This document shows, piece by piece, positions 33,664 to 45,606 of a stretch of 64,000 bases of DNA (positions are counted from its first letter, which is position 1; each line of letters begins with the position of its first letter). The DNA is taken from positions 70,025,084-70,089,083 of the forward strand of contig CM014272.1 in NCBI GenBank assembly GCA_004135705.1. The letters run 5' to 3'. Under the pieces are notes generated by a model. It was not told where the DNA came from and ran no database searches. It was given only the letters and a program-made list of their open reading frames with translations. Made by a program: the position numbers and the translations under genes. The DNA comes from Alloteropsis semialata (lineage: Eukaryota; Streptophyta; Magnoliopsida; Poales; Poaceae).

Positions 33664-36285
33664 TCAGCCTATAAGCAGTTTGTCACCGAGCTCCTTGCGG
33701 TAGACATGGAGGAGACCTGCATTGTCGATCGTGTGCAGCTTCTCCTTCAAGATCTTCCTGTAGTGATCATCATCGTCCTCCAAGCTTCTCATCAATTCGA
33801 TCTGATAAGCAAAGACATGTATCAAAATTTCATTTCCTACCTGTAGGCCATTTTGACAGCTACGTACTGGAATGATCCCTAAAGAAGTATATAACTTAAA
33901 ACTACCTGTCTCTGGAATGACTCGAATTCGTCAGAGCTCAAGGAGCCATCACTGTTTGCATCAAGAAGGTGCATGAGCTCTGTTGCATCTTCACCCCCAG
34001 CACCTAGATCCTCCATCACCTCAGTGAGCTCCTCGATGCTGATTCTCCCATCCCCATTTTTGTCAAGTTGACAGAAAGCTGGGTTCTTGCAGTTTCCAAC
34101 TCCCCAATCACTGTCTGGTAGGTCACGTAAGCGCAGAGCTGCTAATTCAGCTGCAGCCAACATAATTGTCTTGAGCCTTTTAGCCTGGAACACATAACAA
34201 GGAGTGCTGGTTCTAAGCAATGCCCATATAAATATCATTTCAGTTTAGTCTATTGTAATCCATTTCCGCTGTTAGCCAAAAAGACACTTGTTTATGTTGA
34301 AAACTATTTTTCAAAACTTGCTAAAAGCCAACAATTGAGTGTACTGTAATAGAAGGAGCAGAACTAGGCTAGTTTTTTTACCTCTCCAGGATCAGTAAGA
34401 CCGCCTTTGTAGAGAGAGTGAGATGCCTCTCCACCAACAGCAGACCTATCCATCTCCTTGGTGCGTATCTGTATCTCCATTAGTGGCCTCGTCTTCCCAG
34501 GTTCACTGACATCGATGGCCACATGCAAGCTCTGGTAACCATTTTGTTTTGGTCGAGTGATATAATCTTTTGTTCGACCTGGGACTTCCTTCCACAGAGC
34601 TTGAATAATTTCATGTGTCCTGTGGCAAGCCCTAGGGCCCCAATCTGATGAATTGCCATCACATCGAGGTTCCAAAATTACTCGTAAACCTAGGATATCT
34701 TTAACTTCTTCTGGTTTCCTGCCATCTTTTACAAGCTTCTTCATAGTACTGAAACGGCTTTTGTATCGCCCTTGAATTGAGATGTCCTGTACAATCCTCT
34801 TCAACTCGTCATCAGCTTTCAGTGCTTGAAGCAACTGCTCCTTGTACAAATTTATCAAGGCCTTGCACTCACTTTCTTGGCTTCTCAACCATTGATCAAC
34901 ATGGTCATATGAATGAGGAAACAAGTAACGAAATGAAAGGTCCTCTAATTCTAGTGATAGATTACCCGCTCCAACAGCATGTGCAAGTGGGGCATAAATC
35001 TTCATGACTTCAAGTGACCTTATGCGCTGCAAATATTTTGGGAGGTCATCAAGGTGTCTCATCATATCAAGCTTCAGCGCAAGCTCCAATATCACCGCCC
35101 TGATGTCATAGTATGTGAGACAAAACTTTCTCAATGCGCTTGCACTTTCATCATCCAATATGTCAAGCTTTGAAGGAGCATGCTTGAGCCTTAAGCTCTC
35201 ATGCAGCAAATGAGCTGTGCTAATCCCAATCTGAGCTTTCACATCCCTCATGCTTACAGCTCCTGCATCTAGTGCTTCCCTTAGTATGCCCGCTGATATG
35301 ACTTCAGCATCCATCTGTTGTCAGTCATACAACACGAAATAAAAAAAAGCCTTATTAGGTTGGGAGGTTAACAGTGGATAAAGGAAAAGGTTCAATTCCT
35401 GATCCTGGTGAAAAAGTTAAGTTAGAGTTGGAATACAAAGTGCTACTCAAACAATAGTAACAGTAATCATTAACACAACATTAAGCAAACTTGTTTTAGT
35501 CAACAAGCTAATGCATGAACTCCATCACAAAGATTCCACGCTCCATTCCCATGTTGATGGCTTGTTGGATCGAATCATCAGGTAATGCATAGATTTCATC
35601 CATAAATCATCCCAGCTCTCCTGACGAAATCGACTGACATTACTAAAATGTAATAAATCTACCCATTTCACCTGATTTGAAAAGTCAATTAAGGTAATCA
35701 TCGTCTCTGATTAAGCGTTCCATAATACAAAATGCAATCTTGGCACAACAAAACAATAATTGAAGCCAAGAAAGCTTCAAATAACAGATGAAAAAAAAAA
35801 CACAAACAAAAAAGTTTGAACTGTACCAGTTCATATAACCAGGAAGCACGCCTCTATACTCCAAAACAGAAGCGAGGACAGGGGGCTAGGCTAAAGCATA
35901 GCACCTGAAGGTCGGCGAGGGAGGCGGCGACGGCGAGCGCGCGTGCAAGCGCCCTGCCACCGTCGCCATCCCGGAGGGCAGGGAGAGCCAGCTTCAGCGC
36001 ACGGAAGAGCAGGCGCGACGACGACGAGGTGGCAAGGTCCTCCCCCATCCGCTCCGTGAGCTCATTGAACGCGCCAACCAGCTCCGCCACCAGCCGCCCG
36101 CCGCCCTCCGGCGGGGGCGCCGACGTGGACGGGGCGAGCGGGGAAGACGAAGCGGCTGCAGCGGCAGCGGCGGCGGCGGCAGGGAGGCGCAGGCGGTTCA
36201 GGCGCGGCAGACCGCAGCGAGGTCTGAAGCGGCGGTACGGGCGGCCGCCGGCGGGGACGGCGGCCGCGGCGGCGGCGGTCGCCAT
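33664..36285 (-). CDS. CRSH: Ca2+-activated RelA/SpoT homologue (CRSH), plastid (p)ppGpp synthetase
   Basis: Makes the alarmones ppGpp/pppGpp from GDP or GTP and ATP in plastids, switched on by calcium. Coding exons (minus strand): 36285-35905, 35314-34382, 34184-33906, 33801-33664; all introns are phase 0 with GT-AG borders; 576 residues. The N-terminus is Ala/Arg-rich, as in a chloroplast transit peptide. The hydrolase-like region (about 130-300) lacks the paired His-Asp, as known for CRSH, so hydrolysis is not expected. The synthetase domain (about 310-438) shows RYKSRFSTMKKL, DILGLRVI, KQNGYQSLHVAI and EIQIRTKEMD. Two canonical EF-hand loops follow in exon 3 (DKNGDGRISIEE and DANSDGSLSSDE). 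The start at 36285 is the only ATG opening exon 1 before the transit-like region. Length and layout match rice CRSH. First of four minus-strand genes. Confidence 0.95.
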
Positions 36286-36646
36286 GGTTTAGGTGGACCC
36301 TGGCCGTCCCGGCGACGGATTGGGGGCGGTTACGTGGCAGTTACGTGGGGTGGAGGTTTATCTGGCAATTGAGGTGTCCACTGGCTTGGGCTTCGCCACG
36401 TAGGCATCAGAGGGCCCCACTGTCTGTTTTCTCCTCCAAAGCTGTTGGTTTCAATTCATGACCATCCAATTGAAAAATTAACTGGCCAGGTGAATTTCTG
36501 TGGCTACAAAAATTTGAAGCAAGGAATTTAGTTTATTATTTTCAAAGTATAGGCAAAAGGTCTTACCATAGAATGGAACGCTCGTAGCACGTTACGTCTC
36601 TCGCCAATTGCCATGAATTGGATTATCTTTAGCAGTTTCTCGGTAG
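36286..36646. other. CRSH 5' leader and promoter region
   Basis: About 100 bases of G/C-rich leader precede the CRSH start, then ordinary intergenic DNA. No clear TATA box was seen on the minus strand. An 8-bp target duplication of the next element ends it. Confidence 0.4.
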
Positions 36647-36952
36647 TAGACCTGAGCAAATGGCGGGCCGGGCCGGACTCGGGCCGGGCCTAAAAAAAGC
36701 CCGGTCTTTTCGGGCCTTTAAAATCCCGCCCATGCCCGTCCCATGGGCAGCAACGGGCCCCTTTTTCGGGCCGGGCTCGGGCTTCCCGTTCTTTTTCAAT
36801 AGGAAAATAACTCATTTAAATAGTTCGGGCCGGGCTCGGGCCGAAATTTTTTTTTCGGGCTTCATTTCCTTTACCCAAGCCCGTCTCCATTAAGTGTTGT
36901 GGGCGGGCCAAAGCCCGCCGGGCCCGGGCCGGGCCGAAAATGCTCAGGTCTA
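36647..36952. mobile_element. hAT-type MITE with GGGCCGGGCC arrays and perfect 8-bp target duplication
   Basis: A 306-bp element with ends TAGACCTGAGCA and TGCTCAGGTCTA. The flanks are CTCGGTAG on both sides (36639-36646 and 36953-36960), a perfect 8-bp duplication as for hAT elements. Both subterminal regions are packed with CGGGCCGGGC words. No coding capacity. It stands about 350 bp upstream of the CRSH start codon. Its ends resemble those of the outer element at 2133-14151 (TAGGGCTGAACA). Confidence 0.9.
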
Positions 36953-37087
36953 CTCGGTAGCCCTCTAAATCACAAAAAAAAACATAATTACTGGGGTTTA
37001 GATGAGCTGGAGTCAGAAAGGAAGAGGGCGTTTTCTTAAAAAAAAAAGAAGAGGAAGAGGGGGGAGGCATGAGGATATAGCATCGAG

Positions 37088-38258
37088 GCCTGTTCATGGT
37101 TTGGTTCCAAACCAGCCAAACCGTGGAACCAGCTGGACCAAACCGTTGATGCTGGTTTTGTACGGGTTGGTTTCGTTTGACATCTGAAACCGGAGAAACC
37201 GTAAATTCTACGCCTGAGCGTTGCACCACCACCGGCCGCCTCGGCCTTCACCAATCTCCGTCACAGACTCTTAGCTAACTTCGGCGGAGGTGTCTGTATG
37301 TAGCGCTCATGCACATGGCTTTGGCAACACAGCTACCATGGCGAGAGAAGTTGCAGTCGCAGATGCTCATTCATCCGAGAGGTCGAGCGTCCTGCTTGAG
37401 CCCTCATTTTGTGCGCTTGCACGAACATACATGGACTCCCATCCAATCGATCCAAGCACAGATCATTAATATAATACACTAATCAATCTCTGCGTTTGCA
37501 AGTTAAAAGCTACCAAGCAAAGGTCATTTTCAACATCGCCTTACCGCCATTGCTGCCGAGGACAAGCTTCGCAATTCTGATTCGCTGCTGTTTCCAATGA
37601 AGAGGGATGACTTCGATCCGTGTCTCGACGAGTCTCTTGCAGCAGCTGCTGATGACTTCGAAGAGGTCGAGCCCCTCGCCACCGTCTCCGATGACACAAT
37701 CCCGAGCTCGTCTCTGCGCCAGGGATGCCCTGCTCGATCTCTGGTTTTAAACCGTCAAAACCATAGCTCTTTTTTCCCTATACTACTACTCACTAGTATA
37801 TATAGTATAGAGGAAGGGTATTCTAGTAATCTCCTTTTGTTGAGAAATTTTTTCTCCTTTTTCCGTCCCAGGTTCGAACCATATTGATGTCTTGACATAG
37901 ATTGTTAAAAAATATTTACAGTTGTGCCATTACAACATTTTTAATAATATTATATTCGTGCAAATAAATTTTTTTAAAAAAATTACAATTGTGCCAATTA
38001 TATTTTTTCCCTAAATACCCATACTAGACTATACTACCAACCTATATTACTATACCACAGATCAAGTTTTCACCAGTATACAAAAATTCTGAGCCGTCGG
38101 ATGCTTTCATATTGGTCCTTTTTTATTCTATACTGGTCCATCTTTAGAGTAGTATAGGGCATTGTAAAAAAGCTCCAAAACCAAACTGTTGAACCCGTAG
38201 TTGAATGGTTTGGTTTCGCAAACCACCCAAACCCGTTTTAAACCGTCGTTGAACAGGC
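37088..38258. mobile_element. Non-autonomous TIR element with GGTTTGGTTT arrays
   Basis: The left end GCCTGTTCATGGTTTGGTTC and the right end (TTTAAACCGTCGTTGAACAGGC) are inverted copies over about 9 bases. Both flanks carry AAACC/GGTTT words in quantity (AACCAGCCAAACCG, GGTTTGGTTTCG). No transposase. Inside, at 37790-38165, TAGTATAG phrases in both orientations suggest a further small insertion. No convincing target duplication was found. Confidence 0.55.
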
Positions 38259-38261
38259 GTA

Positions 38262-38748
38262 AGCATCTCTAGCAGTTTCCTAATAAATATTTTCCAACAA
38301 CTTGTTAATGGGATATCTCAATAACTATTTCATGATTATTGGGTGAGTTGCTTTTGCAATTCTCCAATAGTCATGTCTTAGGGCCTGTTTGGTAGAGCTC
38401 ATGGTGGCTTCAGCTTCACCTGTTTCACACAAAACGAGGCACTGTAGCGTGAAGCTGTTTCGAAAATCGATGCAAAAATGAACTGAAAGCTGGGCAAAGC
38501 TAGTTTTTTCAGCTTCACCAAAATAACTTTACCTGGTGAAGCTGTTTTCATATAAGCTGTACCAAACGGCCCCTTAATCAACTACCATATTAGGAGAGTC
38601 ACAACTCCCTCTCTATTTGAGGAAAGTTGGGTTAGTTTGTTCCAACAATCATTAGAAATGAGAAAAGATAAAAAAAATACTATTGGATCACTATTTTTCC
38701 AATAACTCATGATAGTCGAATTAAGGAACGGAAACTGCTGAAAATGCT
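38262..38748. mobile_element. MITE with AGCATCTCTAGCAGTTTCC ends, host of a Tourist-like insertion
   Basis: The left end AGCATCTCTAGCAGTTTCC pairs with the right end GGAAACTGCTGAAAATGCT. The central 193 bp are a separate insertion (38381-38573). The remainder is about 290 bp of AT-rich DNA with no frame. Confidence 0.65.
38381..38573. mobile_element. Tourist-like (PIF/Harbinger) MITE, nested
   Basis: Ends GGGCCTGTTTGGTA and TACCAAACGGCCCC are inverted copies. TTA flanks the element on both sides (38378-38380 and 38574-38576), the PIF/Harbinger target. Inner words CTTCAGCTTCACC and GGTGAAGCTG extend the fold. Length 193 bp. Confidence 0.85.
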
Positions 38749-40978
38749 CTAAAGAGCTTTAGGGTCGCATCACCATCAGGCAGGAAGTTCTCGTTGATGC
38801 AGTTGATAGTTCTTACCATGCATAGCGGGGATGACGATAGAGTCTGGAAGTAAAACTTACTGCAATTAATTATTTTGGCTTCGCATGGTATTATTGTTTT
38901 AAGTGTTACTCCCCATCCAAAAAAAAAGGCTTCCAACAATTCAAAATTTGTCCAAAAAACAAGACATTCTACCTTATTTGGTATGAACATTTTACATTCT
39001 TATTAATCTGTCCTAAAATTTGTAGGATGACGTACTTTTTAAAAATATTGTCTCCATGTTATAAAAATATTGTCTCCATGTTCGAGAGATAGGAAAGACC
39101 CCCGGTGCTAAATTGCTATTTTGTTGTGCGCGGGTTCTTGATGGAGATGCCCATACAATACTAAACGTAAGGAACGCTCGCCACCATAACGCTCATTTAT
39201 TCCTCTCTTGATCCTACTGGCACTGGCCTCCAATCTGCACGGCGCACGAACAGGCCGAGTACTGCTCCCCAAGTTGGGTATTGGTGAGTTGATCGCCTCC
39301 AATCTGCACTAACAAGCCTGCTGCAAGTTTCGGGTACTGGTGAGCGAAGCGAGAAAAAACTACAAAGCAATGGTACGAATCGTCCACCACAGCTTCGGAG
39401 CCCTGCCAAAGAGAAGCTGAGCCAGGCCAAGGCGCAAAGCTCATGTGTAGTATCAACTTCGCCAAAGTCGGGCTAAGGCTGTGTCTGGATCTTACCAAAA
39501 GTTTAGTCCTGGTCACATCAAACATTCATATAGTAATTAGGACTAAATATGAGCTAATTATAGTGTGCCTAACTCAGAAGTGCAGAGTTAGGGCTGCCAC
39601 CCAGACGACCGCATAGTTCCTAGTCAACTGAAATGAGCCATGAGATCACGATCTGTAGCGAACATAGCTAGTGTTGAGTCCATAGGTGTTCGTCAAGAAA
39701 TACACAAAATAACAAACCAAATTGACGTACTAGCTTCACTCATTTCAAAATCCATGCACCACTAGTATCAGGTGGTATTGTGGTAACCGTTTGTGACAGA
39801 AGGCAGAATGCACAAATCTGGAGCAGTAAACCCAGCAAATATTTGGATATTCAATAATTCAAACCAACTCGTTAATATAGAAGAAACCATAGAAATATTT
39901 CTTTGCTCATTCTGACTTGCTTAAGCACGATTCCCTAACCATGTAAACAACAAAGTTATACAGCAATTACGTAAGCAATAAAACTCACAAAACACATACT
40001 ACCAATGGTCTCAGTGAGCTAAATGCAACGAGCAAAAAGAATCAACAGGCAGCATCCAACAAGCTTCATTCAGAACTCTCACTGGCCCAAAAACACAGAC
40101 AACAAGCATGAGATACACTAGCTGATTCACCCTTGCTCATGAACACAGCACAATACACCAGTACTTGTAAACCATTTTGGCTTCTTGTGATTGTAAACCA
40201 ATCATGCAATACTTTGCACAAACAGAAAATATTGTACTTCCCATACACAAAACCAAACAGGTTACAATCAATGAATGTTACATAAAGCAGAGAACGATTA
40301 CTACATCAACCATATTAAACTTGGTCATCAACCACATCACAATCAGCAGCGATTTTTGTCAACAAGTAAACTGTTAACAAATAATAAACCAAATACAAGC
40401 AAAATCCTGTAACTGAAGAAACACATTCACAAACCTTACCACATATAAACTGTGATATCAACACTTGATTCACAAACAAAAAAACAATAATGCTACCAAT
40501 TGAGAGACAATGCCGATGCAGTATTAAGACAAAAGGCACTATACCTCATGAAATGTTAAGAGCTACCTCAAGAAATGTTAATAACAGTCAACTAGTAAAT
40601 CAAATTTTCAATCAACCAGATGCAAGTCAGCACATTACTATTTCTAGTATTTGCCAGTTGCATCCCAGCGCAATAATCAACCGCAAAAATCAACTGAACA
40701 CAAAAACAAGGACATTTAAACCAATCATGCCACACTACTGTAATCGACCTATGGATGGTAGCTAAACTGCCAACAGATATAATTATCAAGATAGAAAATG
40801 GAACAAAAATTAAACTCGCATCACATCAGCTCAGTAATAGGCGTTCCAAGAAGATAGACACTGCTACTCCATTTAAGTTTCAACCTCAAGACAGATCCAA
40901 ATGATATTCAATTCGAGTAACCAACAGCTCGATTCATGATAGGTAGGCGGATAAAGCTAAGCAAAGCGATGCAAGCAA
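38749..40978. other. No gene seen; ubiquitin-S27a 3' flank at the right
   Basis: AT-rich intergenic DNA. A short direct duplication (AATATTGTCTCCATGTT twice, 39044-39080) is the only clear local structure. A moderately folded block at about 39475-39600 may be another MITE. The last few hundred bases should contain the 3' UTR of the ubiquitin-S27a gene. Confidence 0.45.
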
Positions 40979-41446
40979 TTACGCCTTCTGGTTGTAGACG
41001 TAGGTAAGGCCGCACTTGCCGCAGTAGTGGCGATCGAAGTGGTTGGCCATGAAGGTGCCCGCGCCACAGTCAGCGTTGGGGCACTCCTTGCGAAGGCGGG
41101 TGACCTTGCCGGTGGCGTCGTCGACCTTGTAGAACTGCAGCACGGCGAGCTTCACCTTCTTGTGCTTGTGCTTGATCTTCTTGGGCTTGGTGTACGTCTT
41201 CTTCTTGCGCTTCTTGGCACCACCGCGGAGGCGGAGCACCAGGTGGAGGGTGGACTCCTTCTGGATGTTGTAGTCGGCGAGCGTGCGGCCATCCTCGAGC
41301 TGCTTGCCGGCGAAGATGAGACGCTGCTGGTCCGGCGGGATGCCCTCCTTGTCCTGGATCTTGGCCTTCACGTTGTCGATGGTGTCCGAGGACTCCACCT
41401 CCAACGTGACGGTCTTCCCCGTCAGGGTCTTCACGAAGATCTGCAT
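40979..41446 (-). CDS. RPS27A: Ubiquitin-40S ribosomal protein S27a (eS31) fusion
   Basis: Encodes one ubiquitin followed by ribosomal protein S27a; processing after the LRLRGG at residues 71-76 yields free ubiquitin and the small-subunit protein. One uninterrupted exon, 155 residues, the usual length. Residues 1-76 are ubiquitin with all seven lysines. The tail begins AKKRKKKTYTKPKK and contains the C4 zinc finger (CPNADC ... CGKC). Residue 13 is Val (KTVTLEV) where plant, animal and yeast ubiquitin have Ile as far as I know; the codon is GTC. The start is fixed by the invariant ubiquitin N-terminus MQIFVKTL. Two telo-box words and a TATA box lie upstream on the minus strand. Confidence 0.99.
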   Translation of the reverse strand: MQIFVKTLTGKTVTLEVESSDTIDNVKAKIQDKEGIPPDQQRLIFAGKQLEDGRTLADYNIQKESTLHLVLRLRGGAKKRKKKTYTKPKKIKHKHKKVKLAVLQFYKVDDATGKVTRLRKECPNADCGAGTFMANHFDRHYCGKCGLTYVYNQKA

Positions 41447-41504
41447 CGTGGCGGCTGTGGGGGGTCGCCTCCGCGCGGCGGCGGCGGCGACGGCGGCGGC
41501 TGGG

Positions 41505-41575
41505 TAGGGTTTGGGTGCGGGGGGTGGGGGTGGAGGCTAGGGTTTCAGGAATCGCGGCGGCGTTTGGCTATATAG
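41505..41575 (-). promoter_or_regulatory. TATA box and two telo-boxes of the ubiquitin-S27a gene
   Basis: Read on the minus strand, CTATATAG (41568-41575) lies 122 bases upstream of the ATG and is a good TATA box. AAACCCTA occurs at about 41538-41545 and 41505-41512, downstream of it, near the expected start site and in the leader. Telo-boxes of this kind are common in plant ribosomal-protein gene promoters, which fits coordinated translation-gene expression. Confidence 0.7.
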
Positions 41576-42269
41576 AGGAGTTGAAGGGTGTGGGCTGTTG
41601 GATCTAGGGGTTGGGGATCGGACGGCTAGTTCTTGCTAGAGTTGGGGATGGACTGGGCTGGTTTCCTTCATCTCTTGCGGCCCATGGGTAAGAATGGGCT
41701 GTTGGAAGGCGCCTGAGCATTTTCCATCTTCGCTGCTCTAAATTGTAGAACTCGGTTTGGTTAGGAAATGAGTTAGACAAGCTTGACCAAATTCAGCTGC
41801 CATGACTGCAAACAGTTTGCTCTGGCCATTTCTCATATATAATATATTCAAGATCAATTTTCTCCAGATCTTTTTTTTAACAAATAACCGCAACGGCTGA
41901 TGAGAGCCTGCATAGCAATGCTACTCTAGGTTATCCAAGCTATTTGCTGCTATATCTACAACTGTTCAACATGGAAAGAAACATCAAGATTCAGTATTAA
42001 ATGATGAGTGGTGATTCACTTTTATTTGATCTCAATCTTCCCAGTTCAACAGATGCGGTGAAATGATAAGATACTTTGGCAGGCGTTGAAGCATGAAAAC
42101 CGGCAGGGTCTACAGACGCAACAATCGCGAGACAGAAGAGGTCTCGCAACTTCCAACCAGTTAAACTTTGCAGGTTAACTCAATTAACTTAACACGACCC
42201 ACAATGCGCTGACCATTCTATGTACATCACTCCAGACACCCAAGTCACACAAATCAGAGCTGTTCACGA
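41576..42269. other. Intergenic; MAEA-like 3' UTR probable at the right
   Basis: No reading frame supported. The block next to 42270 is probably the 3' UTR of the MAEA-like gene. A T-run at 41872-41878 precedes AT-rich DNA. Confidence 0.4.
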
Positions 42270-45200
42270 CTACGAGATGAAGGCCCTGACGCACTCAGAG
42301 AAGTCACAAACGGCTCCAGTCCTGGGGCATGTGATCTTGCCATCGTTTTTCTTGGCCATCTCTTGAAGGGCCTGTTATTTTTTTTCCAAAAATGAGCTAA
42401 GCATTCAACTGACACATCAGAAGCGACAACACAGCTGACAGCATACCTTCTCACTGTAGACAAAGCCGTTCGGCAGAACCCGCGGTGGGTTTTCGGTGTC
42501 CATGAGCTCCTTGGTGATGTAGCAGACGAGTTTCGAGTGGTGCTGCTTCGAGAAGGGCAGGGGCTCAGCTAGTTTCCTGAAGCCCTCCAGGGACAAGGGG
42601 TCTTCTTTGGGACAGCTACCCTCAGAACAGAGTCTTTAAATGGTCAAGGCTAAAACAAAATACTAGCAATCTATATTTTAGAGGTAAAAGACTGAAGAGA
42701 AAAGTAAGAAATAATCATGTGAGGGATACGGGGTCTTGAGAGCTGTCAGGCCTGCTTGCAGGTATATGTTCAGTAATGGTTCTAGTGTCATGCCATACAG
42801 CTTGCAAAAATCTTGCTTGAACATGTCAACAAGAAAGTCCCAGCGGTCTTGCTCAAACAATATCTACAAGTAAAAAACAGCATCAGGTAGCAAAATCTTT
42901 GTACTGCAGCTACAGTACTCCAGCATTGATTCCAGATAAATGATGAACCAATCGTGACCCACTACAAGCAATACTCACAATCCATGCTCAAGCCAGAAAA
43001 CAAAGTCTGGTTTGCTTAAGATGTTATATTCAAGAGAATACTGTTTTTAAATCCCAGCTCAAGTCAACTGTCAGCTACAAAACAAGGATTGCCGTACAGA
43101 AGCTGGACTTTTTACCTCATTGTAAGATTCATGACGCACTGATATATCATAACTGAGAACAGAGAAAATGCTGCTAACCTTGTAAGGAGCACAATTCGTA
43201 TTGCTTCTGAAAACTAGTGTTGCTGCAACACGCTGCAATTCTTTCATGTGAACAGACCCCCAGGGAGCAAGGTATTTTCGAGCATATGCTATAGCCTGTA
43301 TGCAATTCTTAGCCTTGACAAATTCCACAAACTCTTGAAGCCTCAGTGAAAACTCAAGCTTACTCTGTAGGCAAATAACAAAAGGCAATAAATTAATGGA
43401 ACAAAAGAAATCATCAAGATAAATACATAAAGAAGATATATGCCATTAATCAACTAGTAAGATCAGGTTTCTTTCGAAAACAAGAACAGGAAACAACAGT
43501 AGTCGTAAAGCCCTCTGTCGTTGCAAATGTTGAAATCAATTTATTCATCATGAGGCAATGAAACAACTATAGAAATGAAAGTTCAACAACTAAATTAAAA
43601 TGTCTAATGACATATCAGAAAAATACTGGTCTGAGATTAATGCCATCGCCGCAATTAGCCATTTATCAGTGTTCTATTGTACGCCAGGACTCATTATCTA
43701 GCGTCACTACTATGATAATTGACGTAAGTCAATAATAAAGCAACAAAAAGTCAAGTGAACCTTTGATTTCTTTAATCGGGACTTATTTTCTGCACACCAT
43801 GCTAAAGCAGGAGCAACTTCATTGTTCTGAAGAGAATCAACTACTGCTTTTGCATCCTGGAAGACATCAATATCAACGAGCTCCTGCATATAAACAGTTG
43901 GCAAGTTAGCTGGACAGCACAGTATCACTGCAAAGTGCAAAGGTAACATAAAACAACTTATGGCATTCCGTTTCACAGGTGCTAAAGTAAAACGACTATT
44001 AAACTAAATGAATAAGAACAGGAGGAAACTAGACGCCAAAATGTGACGAACAGTATAGAAAAAATAATATAATTGTATTGAAATCCAATATCCAAGATAG
44101 AAGTCACAGCAGCTAATGTAATTTCCTTTGTTTGGTAGGAGGGATGCCATACATAATATGAAGCATATAAATGAACATCTGGAACTGAATGATACAGCTA
44201 ATCAAAACATGGCCGAGGCAAGAACCTTTAGCAAGAGTCGGCACCAAAAAGAAATATAGAATGATGGCCATCATGGTAGATGAGGCTTTGGGAAAGAGGT
44301 AACTGGGAAATTTCAAATCATTATATTTAAACTTTTGCAAATGGAATGCAGGCTTTTACAGATATTTCTTCTTTAAAGGATTCCTCAAACAACTTCGACA
44401 GTATCTGGTTTTCCATCCTTATCCTTTGGGAGGTAAGACAAGCCGCAGATATTGGTAGTCCATTACCATAGACAAGGTCAAATTATGGATTTATGGTAAC
44501 AAGTAGCTTATCCAGCTGAAGCCGGTTGACACACATCTTTGCAAAATAGTATGGGCAATATCCCCTTGTCGTTGCCCTGTTTTCTGAATTACGCCCTGGT
44601 AACTATTGTGGTGTTTCCTTTGTCTGTCTCAACCATACAGACTGTTGTCACACGTACTCTTCATGAATGTGTTAGTGGGCGGGACTACTGGTGATCAGGC
44701 CATGCATGGACGCTCGCATATTTTCTATGCTTCTGGGCATGCATATGACACTCTACTTCAGGATAGTGCAAAAGAGTCATATCCACGGCTCACAAAGGGG
44801 GCACATTAGCACATATCAAATATACGGTGTTTTCTTATGCACATCCTCTACATGTTTATCTTGATCCCAGATTTCTACATCATTATAACATTCACAAAAA
44901 ACACACATCAGCGGAGTAAACAACTCTTTCTGAGAAGTGCAGCCAATCTTATACCTGAATATCAGAAGTCTCAGCGAGCTTGGTGGCAGAATCATAGTAG
45001 GACATCCGAAGCATGTAATCGACCAGGATCCGCTTCAGCCGCATGTCCTCCCACTCGGCGTCGTCACCGGTGCTGGCAGTCGCCAGCCGGTCCAGACGCG
45101 CCCGGCACCTCTGCACCTGCAGCTCCTCCGCCCGCGCACCCTCCTCCATCTGGAAGGCATCAAAACCCAACACATCGCTCAGGAAACATCACAAAGACAC

Positions 45201-45606
45201 GATTTTTCTTCACTGGAACCCAGAAACAGGAACCGGTGAATCAAAACCATAAGGTCTTCTCCAGGCCATGTACGATTCGATTCGGCGAGATACACGATGG
45301 GATTGGGGGGGGCCGTACCTTGCGCTTGAGGCCGTGGAGGCGGGAGACGAGGGAGGTGAGGTGGTCGACGGCGGCGGCGCTGCTCTCGGCCGTGGCAGCC
45401 GAGGCGGAGGAGAGGACGGCGGCGATCTCCTTCTCGGCGAGGCGGTTGTTGGAGCGGACGGTGGACCGGAGGGCCTCCAGGGGCACGCGCACCAGCTGGT
45501 GCTCCAGCCGCACCGACTCCGCCGCGCGCGTCTGCCGCCCCGCCGCCGCCGACGGCGTTGGCGGCGTGGGCGGCGCCGGCGATGGCGTGTCGATGGCCAT
45601 CTCCAT
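42270..45606 (-). CDS. MAEA/GID9-type subunit of the CTLH (GID) E3 ubiquitin ligase
   Basis: Plant orthologue of MAEA (yeast Gid9/Fyv10), one of the two RING-like subunits of the CTLH/GID ubiquitin ligase. Coding exons: 45606-45319, 45149-44955, 43883-43761, 43364-43179, 42863-42730, 42633-42447, 42371-42270. All borders are GT-AG and the phases agree (the exon 5/6 junction splits a Pro codon); total 404 residues. Domains: coiled N-terminus; LisH (about 125-160, MRLKRILVDYML); CTLH (about 162-225, DVFQDAKAVVDSLQNNEVAPAL); CRA-like helices; C-terminal degenerate RING-type region (KLVCYITKELM, PNGFVYS, KITCPRTGAVC). The ATG at 45606 (MEMAIDTP) is preferred over an upstream in-frame ATG at 45690 that would add a low-complexity Ser/Pro-rich run. 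A CT-rich leader (GA on the plus strand) lies at 45628-45667. Confidence 0.93.

Noticed and set aside
37080..38268. AGCATC on both sides of the 37088-38258 element as its target duplication
   Set aside because: The right-hand AGCATC is the terminus of the neighbouring MITE (AGCATCTCTAGCAG), so the match is probably chance.
41027..41575. 182-residue plus-strand frame
   Set aside because: Antisense shadow of the ubiquitin-S27a gene.
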